NCBI RefSeq assembly: GCF_040807025.1
Contig: NC_090967.1
Coordinates: 3,222,001 to 3,286,000 of the forward strand
DNA length: 64,000 nt
Direction: 5' to 3'
Origin: Struthio camelus
Taxonomy: Eukaryota > Chordata > Aves > Struthioniformes > Struthionidae
The first letter of the stretch is position 1. The number at the start of each line of letters is the position of its first letter. Shown piece by piece: positions 43,032-53,466 of this stretch. Below the pieces are notes generated by a model. That model did no database searches, had not been told where the DNA came from, and saw nothing but the letters and a program-made list of their open reading frames with translations. The translations under genes were made by a program, and so were the position numbers.

Positions 43032-43217
43032 CTGGCAGAAAGTGGGAGGGATGCAAAAAATAAAAAAGAAGGAGGGGAGGGGGGGAGGCGGGGAGGGGGG
43101 GGCAGAGCTGGAGAGGAGTCCGGGGGCTGGCTGGAGACCTGCGGGCAGAGGAGCGGGTCAGAGCGGTGCCGCCGGGCCGGCAGCACCGCGGACAAAGCTC
43201 CCCCTCGCCCCGCTCAC

Positions 43218-43310
43218 CGGCGCGGCCCCGCCGAGCCGCCGCCGCCGCTGGTGGGAGCGCCGCCCGCACCGCCGCCCGCTCCGCTCCGCTCCGCTCCGCC
43301 GCCGGGAGGG
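43218..43310 (-). other. MKNK2: MKNK2 non-coding exon 1 (inferred)
   Basis: A TATA box lies at 43,338-43,343, and a good donor (GCGCCG|GTGAGCG) lies at 43,217. Between them is GC-rich sequence without any ATG. With the acceptor at 43,032 this gives an intron of only 186 nt. The transcription start is inferred from TATA spacing and is approximate. Confidence 0.5.
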
Positions 43311-43337
43311 GACGCGCCGCCGCCGCCCCGCCGCGCT

Positions 43338-43343
43338 TTATAG
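43338..43343 (-). promoter_or_regulatory. MKNK2: MKNK2 TATA box
   Basis: The minus strand reads CCGCTATAAAGCGCGG within otherwise extremely GC-rich DNA, about 340 bp upstream of the ATG and about 120 bp before the inferred exon 1 donor. It is the only TATA motif in this island. Confidence 0.55.
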
Positions 43344-43369
43344 CGGCTCCCCGGCCCCGCCGCCCGCTC

Positions 43370-43720
43370 CGCCCCGGCCGCCCTGCACCGCCCCGGCCCC
43401 GCCGCCCGCTCCGCCCCGGCCGCTCCGCTCCGCTCCGCACCGCTCCGCCCCGGCCGCCCGCTCCGCTCCGCACCGCTCCGCCCCGGCCGCTCCGCTCCGC
43501 ACCGCACCGCTCCGCCCCGGCCGCCCGCTCCGCTCGGCACCGCTCCGCCCCGGCCCCGTCGCCCGCTCCGCCCCGGCCGCCCGCTCCGCACCGCACCGCT
43601 CCGCCCCGGCCGCTCCGCTCCGCTCCGCCCCGGCCCCGTCGCCCGCTCCGCCCCGGCCGCTCCGCTCCGCACCGCACCGCTCCGCCCCGGCCGCCCCAGC
43701 CCCGCCCCCGCCTCTCGGCG
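43370..43720. repeat. Degenerate CCGCTCCG / CCGCCCCGGCCG array (GC boxes) upstream of MKNK2
   Basis: About 350 bp consists of variable-order modules CCGCTCCG, CACCGCTC and CGCCCCGGCC. The last creates roughly a dozen GGGGCGG-type Sp1/KLF sites on the MKNK2 sense strand. The array sits directly upstream of the TATA box, so it is probably part of the core promoter. Confidence 0.8.
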
Positions 43721-43929
43721 CGGCCCCGCAGCACCGCCCCCTCTGACCCCGCCCCCGCCGCCCCGCCCCGGACATGCCCCGCCCCCCCGCTCCGAGCGGC
43801 CCCGCAGTACCGCCCGCCCCGCCCCCGCCCCTGCCCCTGCCCCGCCCCCCGCTCCGCTCCGCCCCGGCCTCGCTCCGGCCCCGGCCCCGCCCCCGCGGAC
43901 GGCGATAGCTCCCCCCTCCCCCGCCCTCG

Positions 43930-44560
43930 CTGTGCTGCACCCGGGACCCCTCTGCGCTGCACCCGGGGACAGCGACATGTCCCCGGTACCCCGCTGTGCT
44001 GCACCCGGGGATGGGGACCCCCCCGGTACCCCGCTGTGCTGCACCCGGGGATGGGGACCCCCCCCGGTACCCCGCTGTGCTGCACCCGGGGATGGGGACC
44101 CCCCCGGTACCCCGCTGTGCTGCACCCGGGGATGGGGACCCCCCCCGGTACCCTGCTGTGCTGCACCCGGGGATGGGGACCCCCCCGGTACCCCGCTGTG
44201 CTGCACCCGGGGATGGGGACCCCCCCGGTACCCTGCTGTGCTGCACCCGGGGATGGGGACCCCCCCCGGTACCCTGCTGTGCTGCACCCGGGGATGGGGA
44301 CCCCCCCGGTACCCCGCTGTGCTGCACCTGGGGATAGAGACCCCCCCGGTACCCCGCTGTGCTGCACCCGGGGATGGGGACCCCCCCGGTACCCCGCTGT
44401 GCTGCACCTGGGGATAGAGACCCCCCCGGTACCCCGCTGTGCTGCACCCGGGGATGGGGACCCCCCCCGGTACCCCGCTGTGCTGCACCCAGGGATGGGG
44501 ACCCCCCCCGGTACCCTGCTGTGCTGCACCCGGGGATAGAGACCCCCCCAGTACCCCGCT
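43930..44560. repeat. 40-bp minisatellite, about 15 copies, upstream of MKNK2
   Basis: The unit is CTGCACCCGGGGATGGGGAC followed by a C7-8 run and GGTACCCCGCTGTG, with period 40-41 bp set by the length of the C-run. Each unit carries a KpnI GGTACC palindrome and a CCCGGG. A subtype with GGGATAGAGAC is dispersed in the distal third. It is followed directly by a TG dinucleotide repeat. Confidence 0.96.
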
Positions 44561-44561
44561 C

Positions 44562-44581
44562 TGTGTGTGTGTGTGTGTGTG
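44562..44581. repeat. (TG)10 microsatellite
   Basis: A TG dinucleotide run abuts the end of the 40-bp minisatellite. Confidence 0.9.
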
Positions 44582-44582
44582 C

Positions 44583-47500
44583 GGGCGTGTGTGCACGCTT
44601 GTTTTCCGAGGCCCATCGGGGCAGAGGATTTGCCAGCTCCGGACATGGGAGCGCTGGGCCCGCACTCATGTCACGAGCGGGGCAGTGCTCAGCTCGGCGC
44701 TGCGTTTGCGGCCGGACTCAACCCCGCGCCGCGGTCGCTTCTCTTCGCCCTCGCCGGCCCGTCGAGGCCATCGGGCCCAGGTCAGCGGGGCGGAGGGTTC
44801 GCTCAGTGAGACCCCCCCCCGGCCCCAGCCTTGGTGTGACGTCAGCCCTGCACACTGGGGGGGGGACCGGGGGGGGTCTCCCCAGAGGCCAGCCCCCGGG
44901 TGTGTGTGTGCACACGCGTTTCTGCTTGTGCTTTGGGGACCACGCACGGGACCGTGCAGTCACCCCACCAGCTAAATCCCACTCATTTTCCTCCAGGTCT
45001 CCGTTTGGGGGGGGGTGAGTCCTGCCTTGCAAGGCCATTTTGCTGTTGCAATTCTGCTACAGCCGGGAGAGCAGCCCAGGGGACGGAGCGGGCCTAAAAG
45101 CCCCTCCGAAATAAATGCGAAACTTCGGGAAGCCGAATTTCGACGCCGTCAGAGCTGCCCGAATGCCAGTGCCCAAAGGCCGGGCTGCCCCGCGGGAAGG
45201 GGGCGGTCGGGTTTCGGGGCTGGGTGCAAAGCCCCCCCCCCCACTCGCCTCCGCCACCGCTGCTCCGTTCCTCCAGTTCTCCCTTGAGTCCGTGAGCAGC
45301 GAAAACGTCCCCGGAGCAGGCGGGCTCCCGCAGCAATGCCTGCCTCCACGTCCCAGGCCGCGGCTTGCAAAAAAAAGGGGAATTTCCCTGCAGCCTGGGA
45401 CGAGGCTTGCAAAAACCTGCATTTTTCCCTGCGACTGGGGACGAGGCTTGCAAAAATATTGCATTTTCCCTGCAGCCTGGGACGAAGCTCGGCGACGCAG
45501 AGGACCGGGGGACCTGCGCTGGGCCCCGGGCCGAGGGAAAACAGGAAAGCAAGAACGGGCCGAGCCGCCGGTCCGGAAACCGGCTATTGTTGGAGCAGGC
45601 GAAGGGGAGCGTGAGTCACGCGGGGAGGGGACGCCGGCCGTGCGCGGCCCGTGGGCGCCGCCGCCGATCCCCGCCGGTGGCCAGCGAGAGGCTCCCACGG
45701 ATGCCGTGGAGCGGCGGGCTGCGGCGAGGTGCACCACGTTCCCGCACCGCGGGCCGGCAGGGTGCGGATGAGCTCCGGCGCGTGCAGAGTCGGAGGGAAC
45801 CCCAGGTCTTGCAGGGGCTTCCTCGTCCCCTCCCGGCCCCGTCGGCTTTGGCCACTTCGGAGGAAAACCCCTTTTCCCTTGTGTTATTTTCCCCGGTGCA
45901 AAGAGGTCAGCGCAGATTTCCTCCGCTGGAGACGGGAGGACTTTGAGTGCTGGCTCCGTTTCAACTGAAAAAAAAATCTTGCCAAAAAACTGGAATTTCC
46001 TGCCAGACGGAAATCTGGAGCTTTGACTCTCCCGGTGCTGCCGGGGTGTTGGGAGGCGACGGGGGGACCCTCACCCACGCCCACCCAAACGTGCACCTCC
46101 GCGAACGGCACCCCGCCACGCCGGCTGTCCCGCGCAGCTCCGACGGCGCCGCCTGTCCTTGGAAGCGCCGTGTTTCTCAGCACGCGGGGCTCCAGGTCGC
46201 CCCGAAACCCCAGTGCTGTCGACGGAGCCGCCAGCCGCGCGGTTTCCCACGGGGTGTCGGGAGACGCCGGATCGCGGGGAGGCTGCGCGTGCCCCGGGCT
46301 CGCCGGGATAGGGGTGCGAATCTGGTCCGTTCGCTCCGTCCTCGGCGATGCCCCACGCGGGTTTTGCAGCTCTCGCGCTGCGCCAGCGTTTCGGGGCTGC
46401 CCTGCCTTCGCCCAGGGACACCCCTCCCGGCCAAAACGGCGGTTTTCTGAGCGAGGATCCCAACAGCGCCCAGGCAGCGCCGGCCACGCTCCCGCGCCGG
46501 GGCGGCGGCGGCGCCGGGGGGGGATCTCTGCGCTCCCGGGAAGTTCCCGCGGGCAAAGCCCTGCGGTCCGGCGCCGCTCTCGCATCCCCTCGGCGCAGGG
46601 CCCGAACCCGCGCCGGCGCTGCCGCCTGCCGCCTTCGGGCTCAGCGCTCGCGGGCCAGGATGGCAGGGGCGGCCGCCCGGACCGATTCAAAGCGGGGAAG
46701 GGAAATTCCTGCAGCCGGCGAAGCAAAAGCGAAAGGCGGCGGGGCAGGAAGGCCGCTCGCTGCGGCTTCGGGGCACTACGGGCAGGCGGCGGGGGGGAGA
46801 AATCGGAGGTGCTGGGAGCACGGGCAGGGATCGCACCCTTCCCTGGGATGAGCCCATCTCGCGGGGAAAGGGCCAGATCTTCCCCCAACGCGCGGGAGGT
46901 TATTGAGAGCAGAGAGGGCCTGCTCTCAGGAGCCGCCGACGCTGCAGCTGGGGCTCTGGGCGCTCTCCCGCGTAGCTGCGGGTTTCAGCCCGGCGCCGGA
47001 GTCCGGCCACGGCACAGCACGGGAAGGCTGCACCCTCTAGCGGCATCAGCCCCGGCTCCAGGAGGCCGGCGCAGTCCGCCAGCCTCTCTGCTCTGTCTCG
47101 TTTTCCCCTTCTTCCCACAGCTGCGCTGGATCATCTTCGCGCCAAGAGCCTCCCCGCTGTCGTCCCCCTGGCCGGGACGGCCCCATCCGTACCGGCATTC
47201 AGGTCCGGTCCCCCCTCACCCCCAAGAGAAACCTTCCTTTTCCTCTTTCCAGCACGCAGCAGGATTTATCGCTTAGAGAGGATGATGAGGGCCAGAAGGT
47301 TGCAGGGCTGCCACCGCAGTACGCGGCTATGACCAAACTGCACCCCAAACCAGGCCCTCCCGCTGCCCCTTGCCCACCGAGGGGTAGGGACGCTGCTCAG
47401 GAAGGGCTCAGCACCTCTGCCCAGCCCAGAGCTGAGCCCTGCTTGCCACGGCACAGAGCGGGACTCGAACGCTACAGCCTTGCCCAAGAGCAGGCGGGAC

Positions 47501-48130
47501 ACGATGCTCCAACCAGGACAGGGCCAGGTCCAGTACGGACACGTGAGCTGACGGCCGTGGAGCCAAAGTTACTCTCCTTCCTGGCCCCAAAACTAACTTG
47601 GGGGGGAGGGGGGGGAGAAGGAATGCCAAAAACAGAGCCTTGGCCAATCTAGTTTATCAGCCCTGAAGGCTAGGCCTGTGGGCTCCTTCCAGAGAGCCTG
47701 CCAGCAGCAGTGAAGACAAGCCAGTCTTTAAGCTTAAATCCATCTCCCCTACTCACACCTCCACTGAGGTTTTTGGGAGATCTGCACATGGGAAAGGGCA
47801 CGTACGCGGGGAGAACAGCTTGGCCTTTTGGGCACAGTGGCACTGCATGGACAAATCAGGATGCCCCCAAACTTCTGGTCCAACTCCAGCACGTGCTTAC
47901 TCTGCCCCAATGGTCTGGGAACGTCCAGAGCAACCCAGACACCACGGCGCGAGACCAGGAAGAGCTCCCAGCTCTGCAGCCGCAGCACCAGGAATATTTG
48001 ATCACGATCATTTCGCAACGGCGCTGAACAGCCCCTCACCACACTTCCCGTGGAGTCCAAAACCACCATGTTTGTTTTGCTGATAGAAACTCTGATGAAC
48101 ATGTAATCACAAGGCATGTATCAGCCGGAG
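44583..48130. other. MKNK2-MOB3A intergenic region
   Basis: The DNA is GC-rich to about 47.2 kb and then more ordinary. No recognisable coding exon is present; the many open frames are products of base composition. It contains a three-copy tandem repeat at about 45,362-45,488. Confidence 0.6.
45362..45488. repeat. About 41-bp tandem repeat, three copies
   Basis: Three imperfect copies begin GGCTTGCAAAAA at about 45,362, 45,404 and 45,444. Each continues with a TTTCCCTGC block and a GGGACGA block. Confidence 0.85.
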
Positions 48131-48134
48131 CTTG

Positions 48135-49613
48135 CTATGTAAATACAATATAATTTATTGGTTCCATTTCAACAACTATAGTGGTATTTGTAAAAGTGTC
48201 CTAATGATAGTACAAGAAATGAGAGTCACATATGTACAGAGATTCCAGGACACAGAAAAATCTTTATAAGGAAGAAGCGGCTAGTGGTACAGTTTGGTCA
48301 CTGTTCATTAAACCCCCTTTTTCCTCTTACTGTAAGCCCTGCTTTCCCCCCCACCCCCAAAATCCTAGGTAGACCTATCTACCTACCTCAGGGGCACCGC
48401 CAAGCTCTCATCACACAGCAGAGCTGCTCATGCAAGCAGTATGTAAGGCTCACGGTCTCTGGCTACGTACCAGATACTTTGGTTATGAAGAGATGTGTAC
48501 AGCAGAGCGGGGAAGTGTTGCTCCGGAAGAGAGATAAGGTTTAGTACCCTCATGGGAATCAGAAAATTGTCCACATAGAGCCAGTAAGTGAGGCTGGAGA
48601 GCAACCAGCCCAGTTCCTTCTTGGCAGGGTCGGCCTTACGGCAAGGAAAAAGGGAAGCGCAGGTGTTTGAAAAGACTTCCCCACTTCCGTCCCAGTGGCT
48701 TCCCTCTGCTCATTCACAAGAGGCCAAGGCCGGTGCGTCCTAATGCTGTCAGCGTCGATCCCAGCCCTTCGTGGGGATGTTGCACCCAGAGCCACGGCTG
48801 GGTTACGCCGCGGGGAGAAGCTCAGCTCAGAGCTGATGTAAAAGGCAAGAGCAGGTTCACAAGAGGAGCGCTCCAGCTCAGCACAGCAATGGGAGAAGGC
48901 TGGCACAAGTTAGCCAAGGCCCCGTTGGTATCCACACGGGACAAAAATCCACCAGCAGTGGCAGCTCTGGCCTAGCCATGAAAGCCAAAGAAGTCCAAGT
49001 TCTTTTAGAGAGAAAGAAAGGTGGGCCAGATCTCGGGGACAGGCTGCCCGGTACAAGGGTGCAAGAGCAGCTCTGTCCACAACCTCAACTTAAAGCCAGT
49101 GGAAGAGGTGCTGGAAGCAAACAGCTCCTTGCAGCGCCCCAGTGAACCCAGACACACAAGCATTTCTTTCTCCATCCCCATGTAACCTCCCTTCAAGGTG
49201 GGAGTTAGCGTCCAGAGGGAAGTACTGCTTCCTTCTTGGCACCAGCTACACACAGCATGGCTCTACCTGAAGCATCTCAGCTCGCTTAATACCACTGTGG
49301 TGAGAGGACAGGGAAGAGGCAGCACAGCGTAGCTCTTCCCTCCTTAGGGAATGAGCATTTCCACCAAGTGGCCAAAAATATTTTCTTTTTTTTTTTTTTT
49401 CTTCAATAGAAATTACTATAAAAAACTAGTTTATCTAGAGCATCTTTAAAAAAATATTCCTGCAATCTCACAGTTTTACATTGAAACTCATTAAAAATAT
49501 ATAGATTTCTTTAACAAAGCGTCTCTGTCCTCCCCTTAAACCATGTCTCCAATGCAGGAGTGGGACCCGGAGTCCTTGAAGAGACATCAAGGTGAGAGCA
49601 GGAAGGTCTGATC
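48135..49613 (-). other. MOB3A: MOB3A 3' UTR (inferred)
   Basis: The region runs from the MOB3A stop codon to just past the poly(A) signal at 48,154. It contains a T-rich run at about 49,386-49,402 and no other gene. Confidence 0.6.
48154..48159 (-). terminator. MOB3A: MOB3A poly(A) signal
   Basis: AATAAA on the minus strand lies in an AT-rich segment about 1.46 kb beyond the MOB3A stop codon. It is the only canonical signal I see in that stretch. Confidence 0.65.
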
Positions 49614-49643
49614 TCAGTGGCACATCCGGGAGGTCATTTCCTT
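49614..49643 (-). CDS. MOB3A: MOB3A coding exon 3 (terminal, 9 residues)
   Basis: It encodes KEMTSRMCH then TGA, matching the conserved MOB3A C terminus. The acceptor is TTTGACAG|AAGGA. It is too short to be found by ORF length and was placed by homology and phase. Confidence 0.92.
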   Translation of the reverse strand, partial: KEMTSRMCH

Positions 49644-52600
49644 CTGTCAAAGGGATAGACAAGACACAGAACCATCAAATAACATCCCAATTCCCAGGCA
49701 AGGGTGGGATGAAGAAAGTCTCAGCTTTGCTACGTCAGAATTATCCTTTTCAGGCATGCAAGGACTCTGTTACTCAATGGTCTGGTTTGGGCAGGCTCAT
49801 GTTTCCCCCTATCCCCATTCCCAGGCAGGGGCAGGACACCCTCCCACTGCCCAAGAGCTCTCCAAACTTGTTCTGCTGCCTATAGCTTTAGGGAGACCAT
49901 CACCACCTCTTAGGTCTAATATGTCACATTCTCTGTCCTTCAGACTTCTTCCGAGGGTGGTGCTATCACCCTCGCTTTTCAGAATGGGAAGTAAGCGCAG
50001 GGAAGGGAGTTCATTCTCCCATCCACATCTGGATGGCTAATAGGGCTGGGCTCAGACCGTGCCCACAAGCAAGGCAAGCTGACTACTGGAAACTCAACGA
50101 GGTTGCTGGACAAGAAGAACAGATAAGCTTCCTCCATCCACGTCCAAACAGCCCTGCTTAGCTCTACATGCACGTCCTGATTCACAGCTTCCCAGTCAGT
50201 CAAATCACAAGGCCAACTGACGGCCTGAATTTGAGCAAACAGTTCCGAGAAGGCAAACAAAACCTCCACAACACCTCTACCCTCAGTCTGCCCTGGCTGC
50301 GGACTCTGACGCACCAACATTTCGCTGTGCCCTTTAGCTGCACAGCCCCAACCTGGCTACTCACCAGTGGTTCCAACTCCTTGGTGTCTATTAGATTGAA
50401 CTCTTTCACAAAGTAGTAAAAGTGCTTGTAGCAGGTGTTCACATGGGCTTCCGACCCCATCTGGGTGATCCTGTCAAAGTGGTGGATGTAGACGTGGACA
50501 AAGACCCGGAAGAGCCTGGAGAGAATTTTCTTCACCACCGGGAGAAAGTTCTTAGGAAACGGAGTACCTGGGAGGGAAGATCCGACCATCAGAAACTTCA
50601 CTGAAGTTAAAACCGGTTCCTTGGGGCAAAATAACAACCACAAAAACTCTTGGTAAAATATATATTTTCAGACAAGAGGGGAAAAGAGTTTGCCCAAGGT
50701 ACAGTTCCCCCTTTCTTTTTCTCTCACCTTTTGGGATAGATTTTTCAAAGCACTGATTTCTTATGTTACAAAAGCCTGCGCACCATCAGTCGCTGCTAGC
50801 AACTGAGAAAGCGGAGCGCAAACAAGATCAGCGTCAGCAGAGATTTCTAGCAGCTGTTTCAGTCCGATAGAGTTTTCTTCTGCTATCTGGTATGTTTATA
50901 TAAACAGTGAAAAACATTAGAAAATTACCGAATTCCACTCCAGAAGCAGTTTCCCATAAGAAAGTCAGCATAGTTAACTCCCTACAGTTATCATGTATTT
51001 TGAAATATCTTTAGCTCTTTGGTTAAAAGTTTAAGACGTTAAAGTTCCTTCTAAAGGCATCACTGTGTGTGAAACTGTGAGCCTGGTCCAACTTGTATAG
51101 GATTTGTTTAGTTAGGGGCCCCGCAGCAGAGCAATCTCTGACCAACTAGCTGTCTTAGTAGACTATTGCAGTTTAAAGTTCACCTGGGTCATCTCTGGAG
51201 GAACAAGGATTAGTTAAACCTTTTAAGTGCTCTGCAGGAATTCAAACATTTCACTGTCTGTGTTAAGCTGGGCAATCCTGTAAAAGCAAAGCGAAAAAAC
51301 CCACCTGCCTCCAGAAACTTGTCTCACCTCCCTGCACAAAACAAATACCCTGCTTAGTCCCCAAACAGTCTTACAGGAAAGCCCTAAATAAAGCAACAGG
51401 GCGTTCATTTGGGTAACAGGAGGAACGGACAAGGAGGATTTCAGTGGTTTAATTGTCTGAAGAACTGGCTGTTTATGGCCCTTCTGCTCTCCCGCCCCCA
51501 CCTCACGCTAGGTTCAAGCGCTGTTCTGGCATGGGTAAGAAGGGCCCTATGACTGCTCATGCAGCTGGAGAAGCAAACCCTTCTGAAACAGGGACCAACT
51601 GCACCCCATCAGAGCTCTGACGGGATGAACGCTGTGGCAGAAAGGAGGGAGCTACTAAATATCATCTCCAACTTGGGGCTACTTCCTTTGGCAGGAGACT
51701 TACCTGCCCTGATGGTGGGAGCTAGGCTGCATCGTAAAAGTAGACATGTGAATAAGCAAGGAACGTGCATGGCTGCATCGTAAAAGTAGACATGTGAATA
51801 AGCAAGGAACGTGCACGCTTCATCTGCGGCCTTTGGTGACCCACTTCTACTCCCATCACTCCAACGTGGCCCCAACTATCCACGCGCCAAACTGAGGTGT
51901 CCTAGCAATTGTCTAGGGCTGCCTGGGAAGGGCAAGGAGCTGACCCTGCCTGAGCAGCAAGTCCAGCCACTTCTTGGTGTGAAAGTGGGGTGGTTCAAAG
52001 GAGGCAGGAGTGAAGTCACCCTCTAACCAGGACTAGTTTCAAGGCAGGGGCAGCCCCTCTGTCACTTCACACACCTCTGCTGCATCTTGTCTTTTGTTTT
52101 CCAGAATATGGGAGCTCTGACTGTGAGCAATTGTATCTGCCTAGTCCTTTAGATCTCAACTCCTACTCAACACAAAATAGGAAAGCACACAACTGTTTTT
52201 TTGTCCCCAAAGCAAGCACGTGAAGCTCTGCACTTGGAGATACAGATTTAGACATCTGAGGACAAGCTCTCATTTCCATCACCCTGGCAATAGATGAAAT
52301 ACTGTCCCTCCTTTCATGCACATGCAAGCATCCCACCCAGCTGTAACAAAACAACTTACTGCATATCAGCAAGTACTGAGCTAGAAAGGGCAAAGTCAGC
52401 TAGCATCAGCCTGTAATAATGAAAATGCTAATTATGGAAACATGGCCACACTACCAGGCCAATGTAGAGCATGCCTAGTGAACCCAAACTAACAATCAGC
52501 TGTAAAAGAGCTGTCCTTCAAGAGAGCACGTCCAGCATGAACCGCTGACAGAGTCACGTCAGAGACTGAACTTTCTAAGAGTAGCCTCTTATTTTCACTG

Positions 52601-53316
52601 CCTAGGCCTGGCTTCACTTTGCTTTCCTCTAAGCATCCATGGCTCCAAATGAGATCTGTCGCAGCTCTGGGTATTTAACACTCGAGAAAAGGTCTGAAGA
52701 GTCTTATCATGCTCAGAAGAGCTTATTACAATCCCAGCTTCCAAGTAGTGCAAAAGGAAATAGTTCTACTCCAACAGTGACCTGCGCAACGCTGACCATT
52801 AACAGCATCTCCTGGAAAAAAAAACAGGACCTGATGGCTCGAAGGGGAAGGCTCTCCACTGGCTGCCCCCCTTCAGCTACTACTGGAACTGAACTCACCA
52901 ACATTAGTGGGAAAGATGTCCTCGTTGTTGATCTGTACCTCAATCCAGTCCATCAGGAGGTTCATGTACTGGGGAGCAGAGAGCGCCGTGGGTTTCCGGT
53001 ACTTGTGCTCGTCCTGCCATCTGTATTCGTACTTGGGACCCCCAGACATGACTGGGCAGGACTGCTCTGTGCAATAGTCACTGATGGTGCCGTATATCAG
53101 GTTGATGCGATTGAAGAAGTCCACCACGTGCACTGCCACCCAGTCGTTCTGCTCCTCCCCTGGTGGCAGCTGGACGGCAACTTTCAAGTCCAGGCCAGCA
53201 TTGAGAGAGGCCTGAGCCTTCTTGTGCAGCTCAAACCGCTGAGTCCCCGGCTCAAACTTGCGTTTGGGCCGGAAGGTTTTGTCTTTATTGAACACCTGCT
53301 TTAAAGCATGGGACAT
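49614..53316 (-). CDS. MOB3A: MOB3A, MOB kinase activator 3A (complete, 3 coding exons)
   Basis: Exons 52899-53316, 50365-50567 and 49614-49643 join into 216 codons plus TGA (human 217 aa); the one-residue difference lies near the start (MSHALKQVF). The protein is a single Mob1/phocein domain. The zinc ligands are visible as a C-x4-C pair (Cys82, Cys87, in CTEQSC) and an H-x4-H pair (His164, His169, in HVYIHH). Other family marks are [34 protein letters not shown] and [18 protein letters not shown]3 proteins are adaptors related to Hippo-pathway MOB1. Human MOB3 members bind MST1 rather than NDR/LATS kinases (family knowledge). The paralogues MOB3B and MOB3C are very similar; MKNK2 as neighbour identifies this one as MOB3A. 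Confidence 0.95.
50365..50567 (-). CDS. MOB3A: MOB3A coding exon 2
   Basis: This 203-nt exon encodes [40 protein letters not shown] and [18 protein letters not shown], ending at a codon boundary. It carries His164 and His169. The acceptor is CTCCCAG|GTACT and the donor CCACTG|GTGAGT. Confidence 0.95.
51725..51816. repeat. 46-bp perfect or near-perfect tandem duplication in MOB3A
   Basis: Two adjacent copies of a 46-bp unit beginning GGCTGCATCGTAAAAGTAGA lie in the intron between MOB3A coding exons 1 and 2. They are identical except at the last positions, so the duplication is recent. Confidence 0.95.
52899..53316 (-). CDS. MOB3A: MOB3A coding exon 1
   Basis: This exon encodes residues 1-139 plus one base of Gly140, including Cys82 and Cys87. 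The initiation context AAAAATGTCC has A at -3. The donor is AATGTTG|GTGAGT. Confidence 0.95.
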
Positions 53317-53466
53317 TTTTCTTCTCCTCTTCTTTCTTTTCCAGATCTGTAGTGACGACAGCCAGAGACACAGCTGCTGGACCGCTTCCAGGGGCAGGAC
53401 TGCGGGGGACTCTAATCTTCAGAGAAATCTCTCTTTGCTCATCTGCTCCTGTCAGCACACGCTGAT
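53317..53466 (-). other. MOB3A: MOB3A 5' UTR part of the first coding exon
   Basis: The minus strand shows a plausible acceptor, CTTCTGTGCTGCATTGCAG, ending at 53,467. One or more non-coding upstream exons are implied, but I could not place them. Confidence 0.5.
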
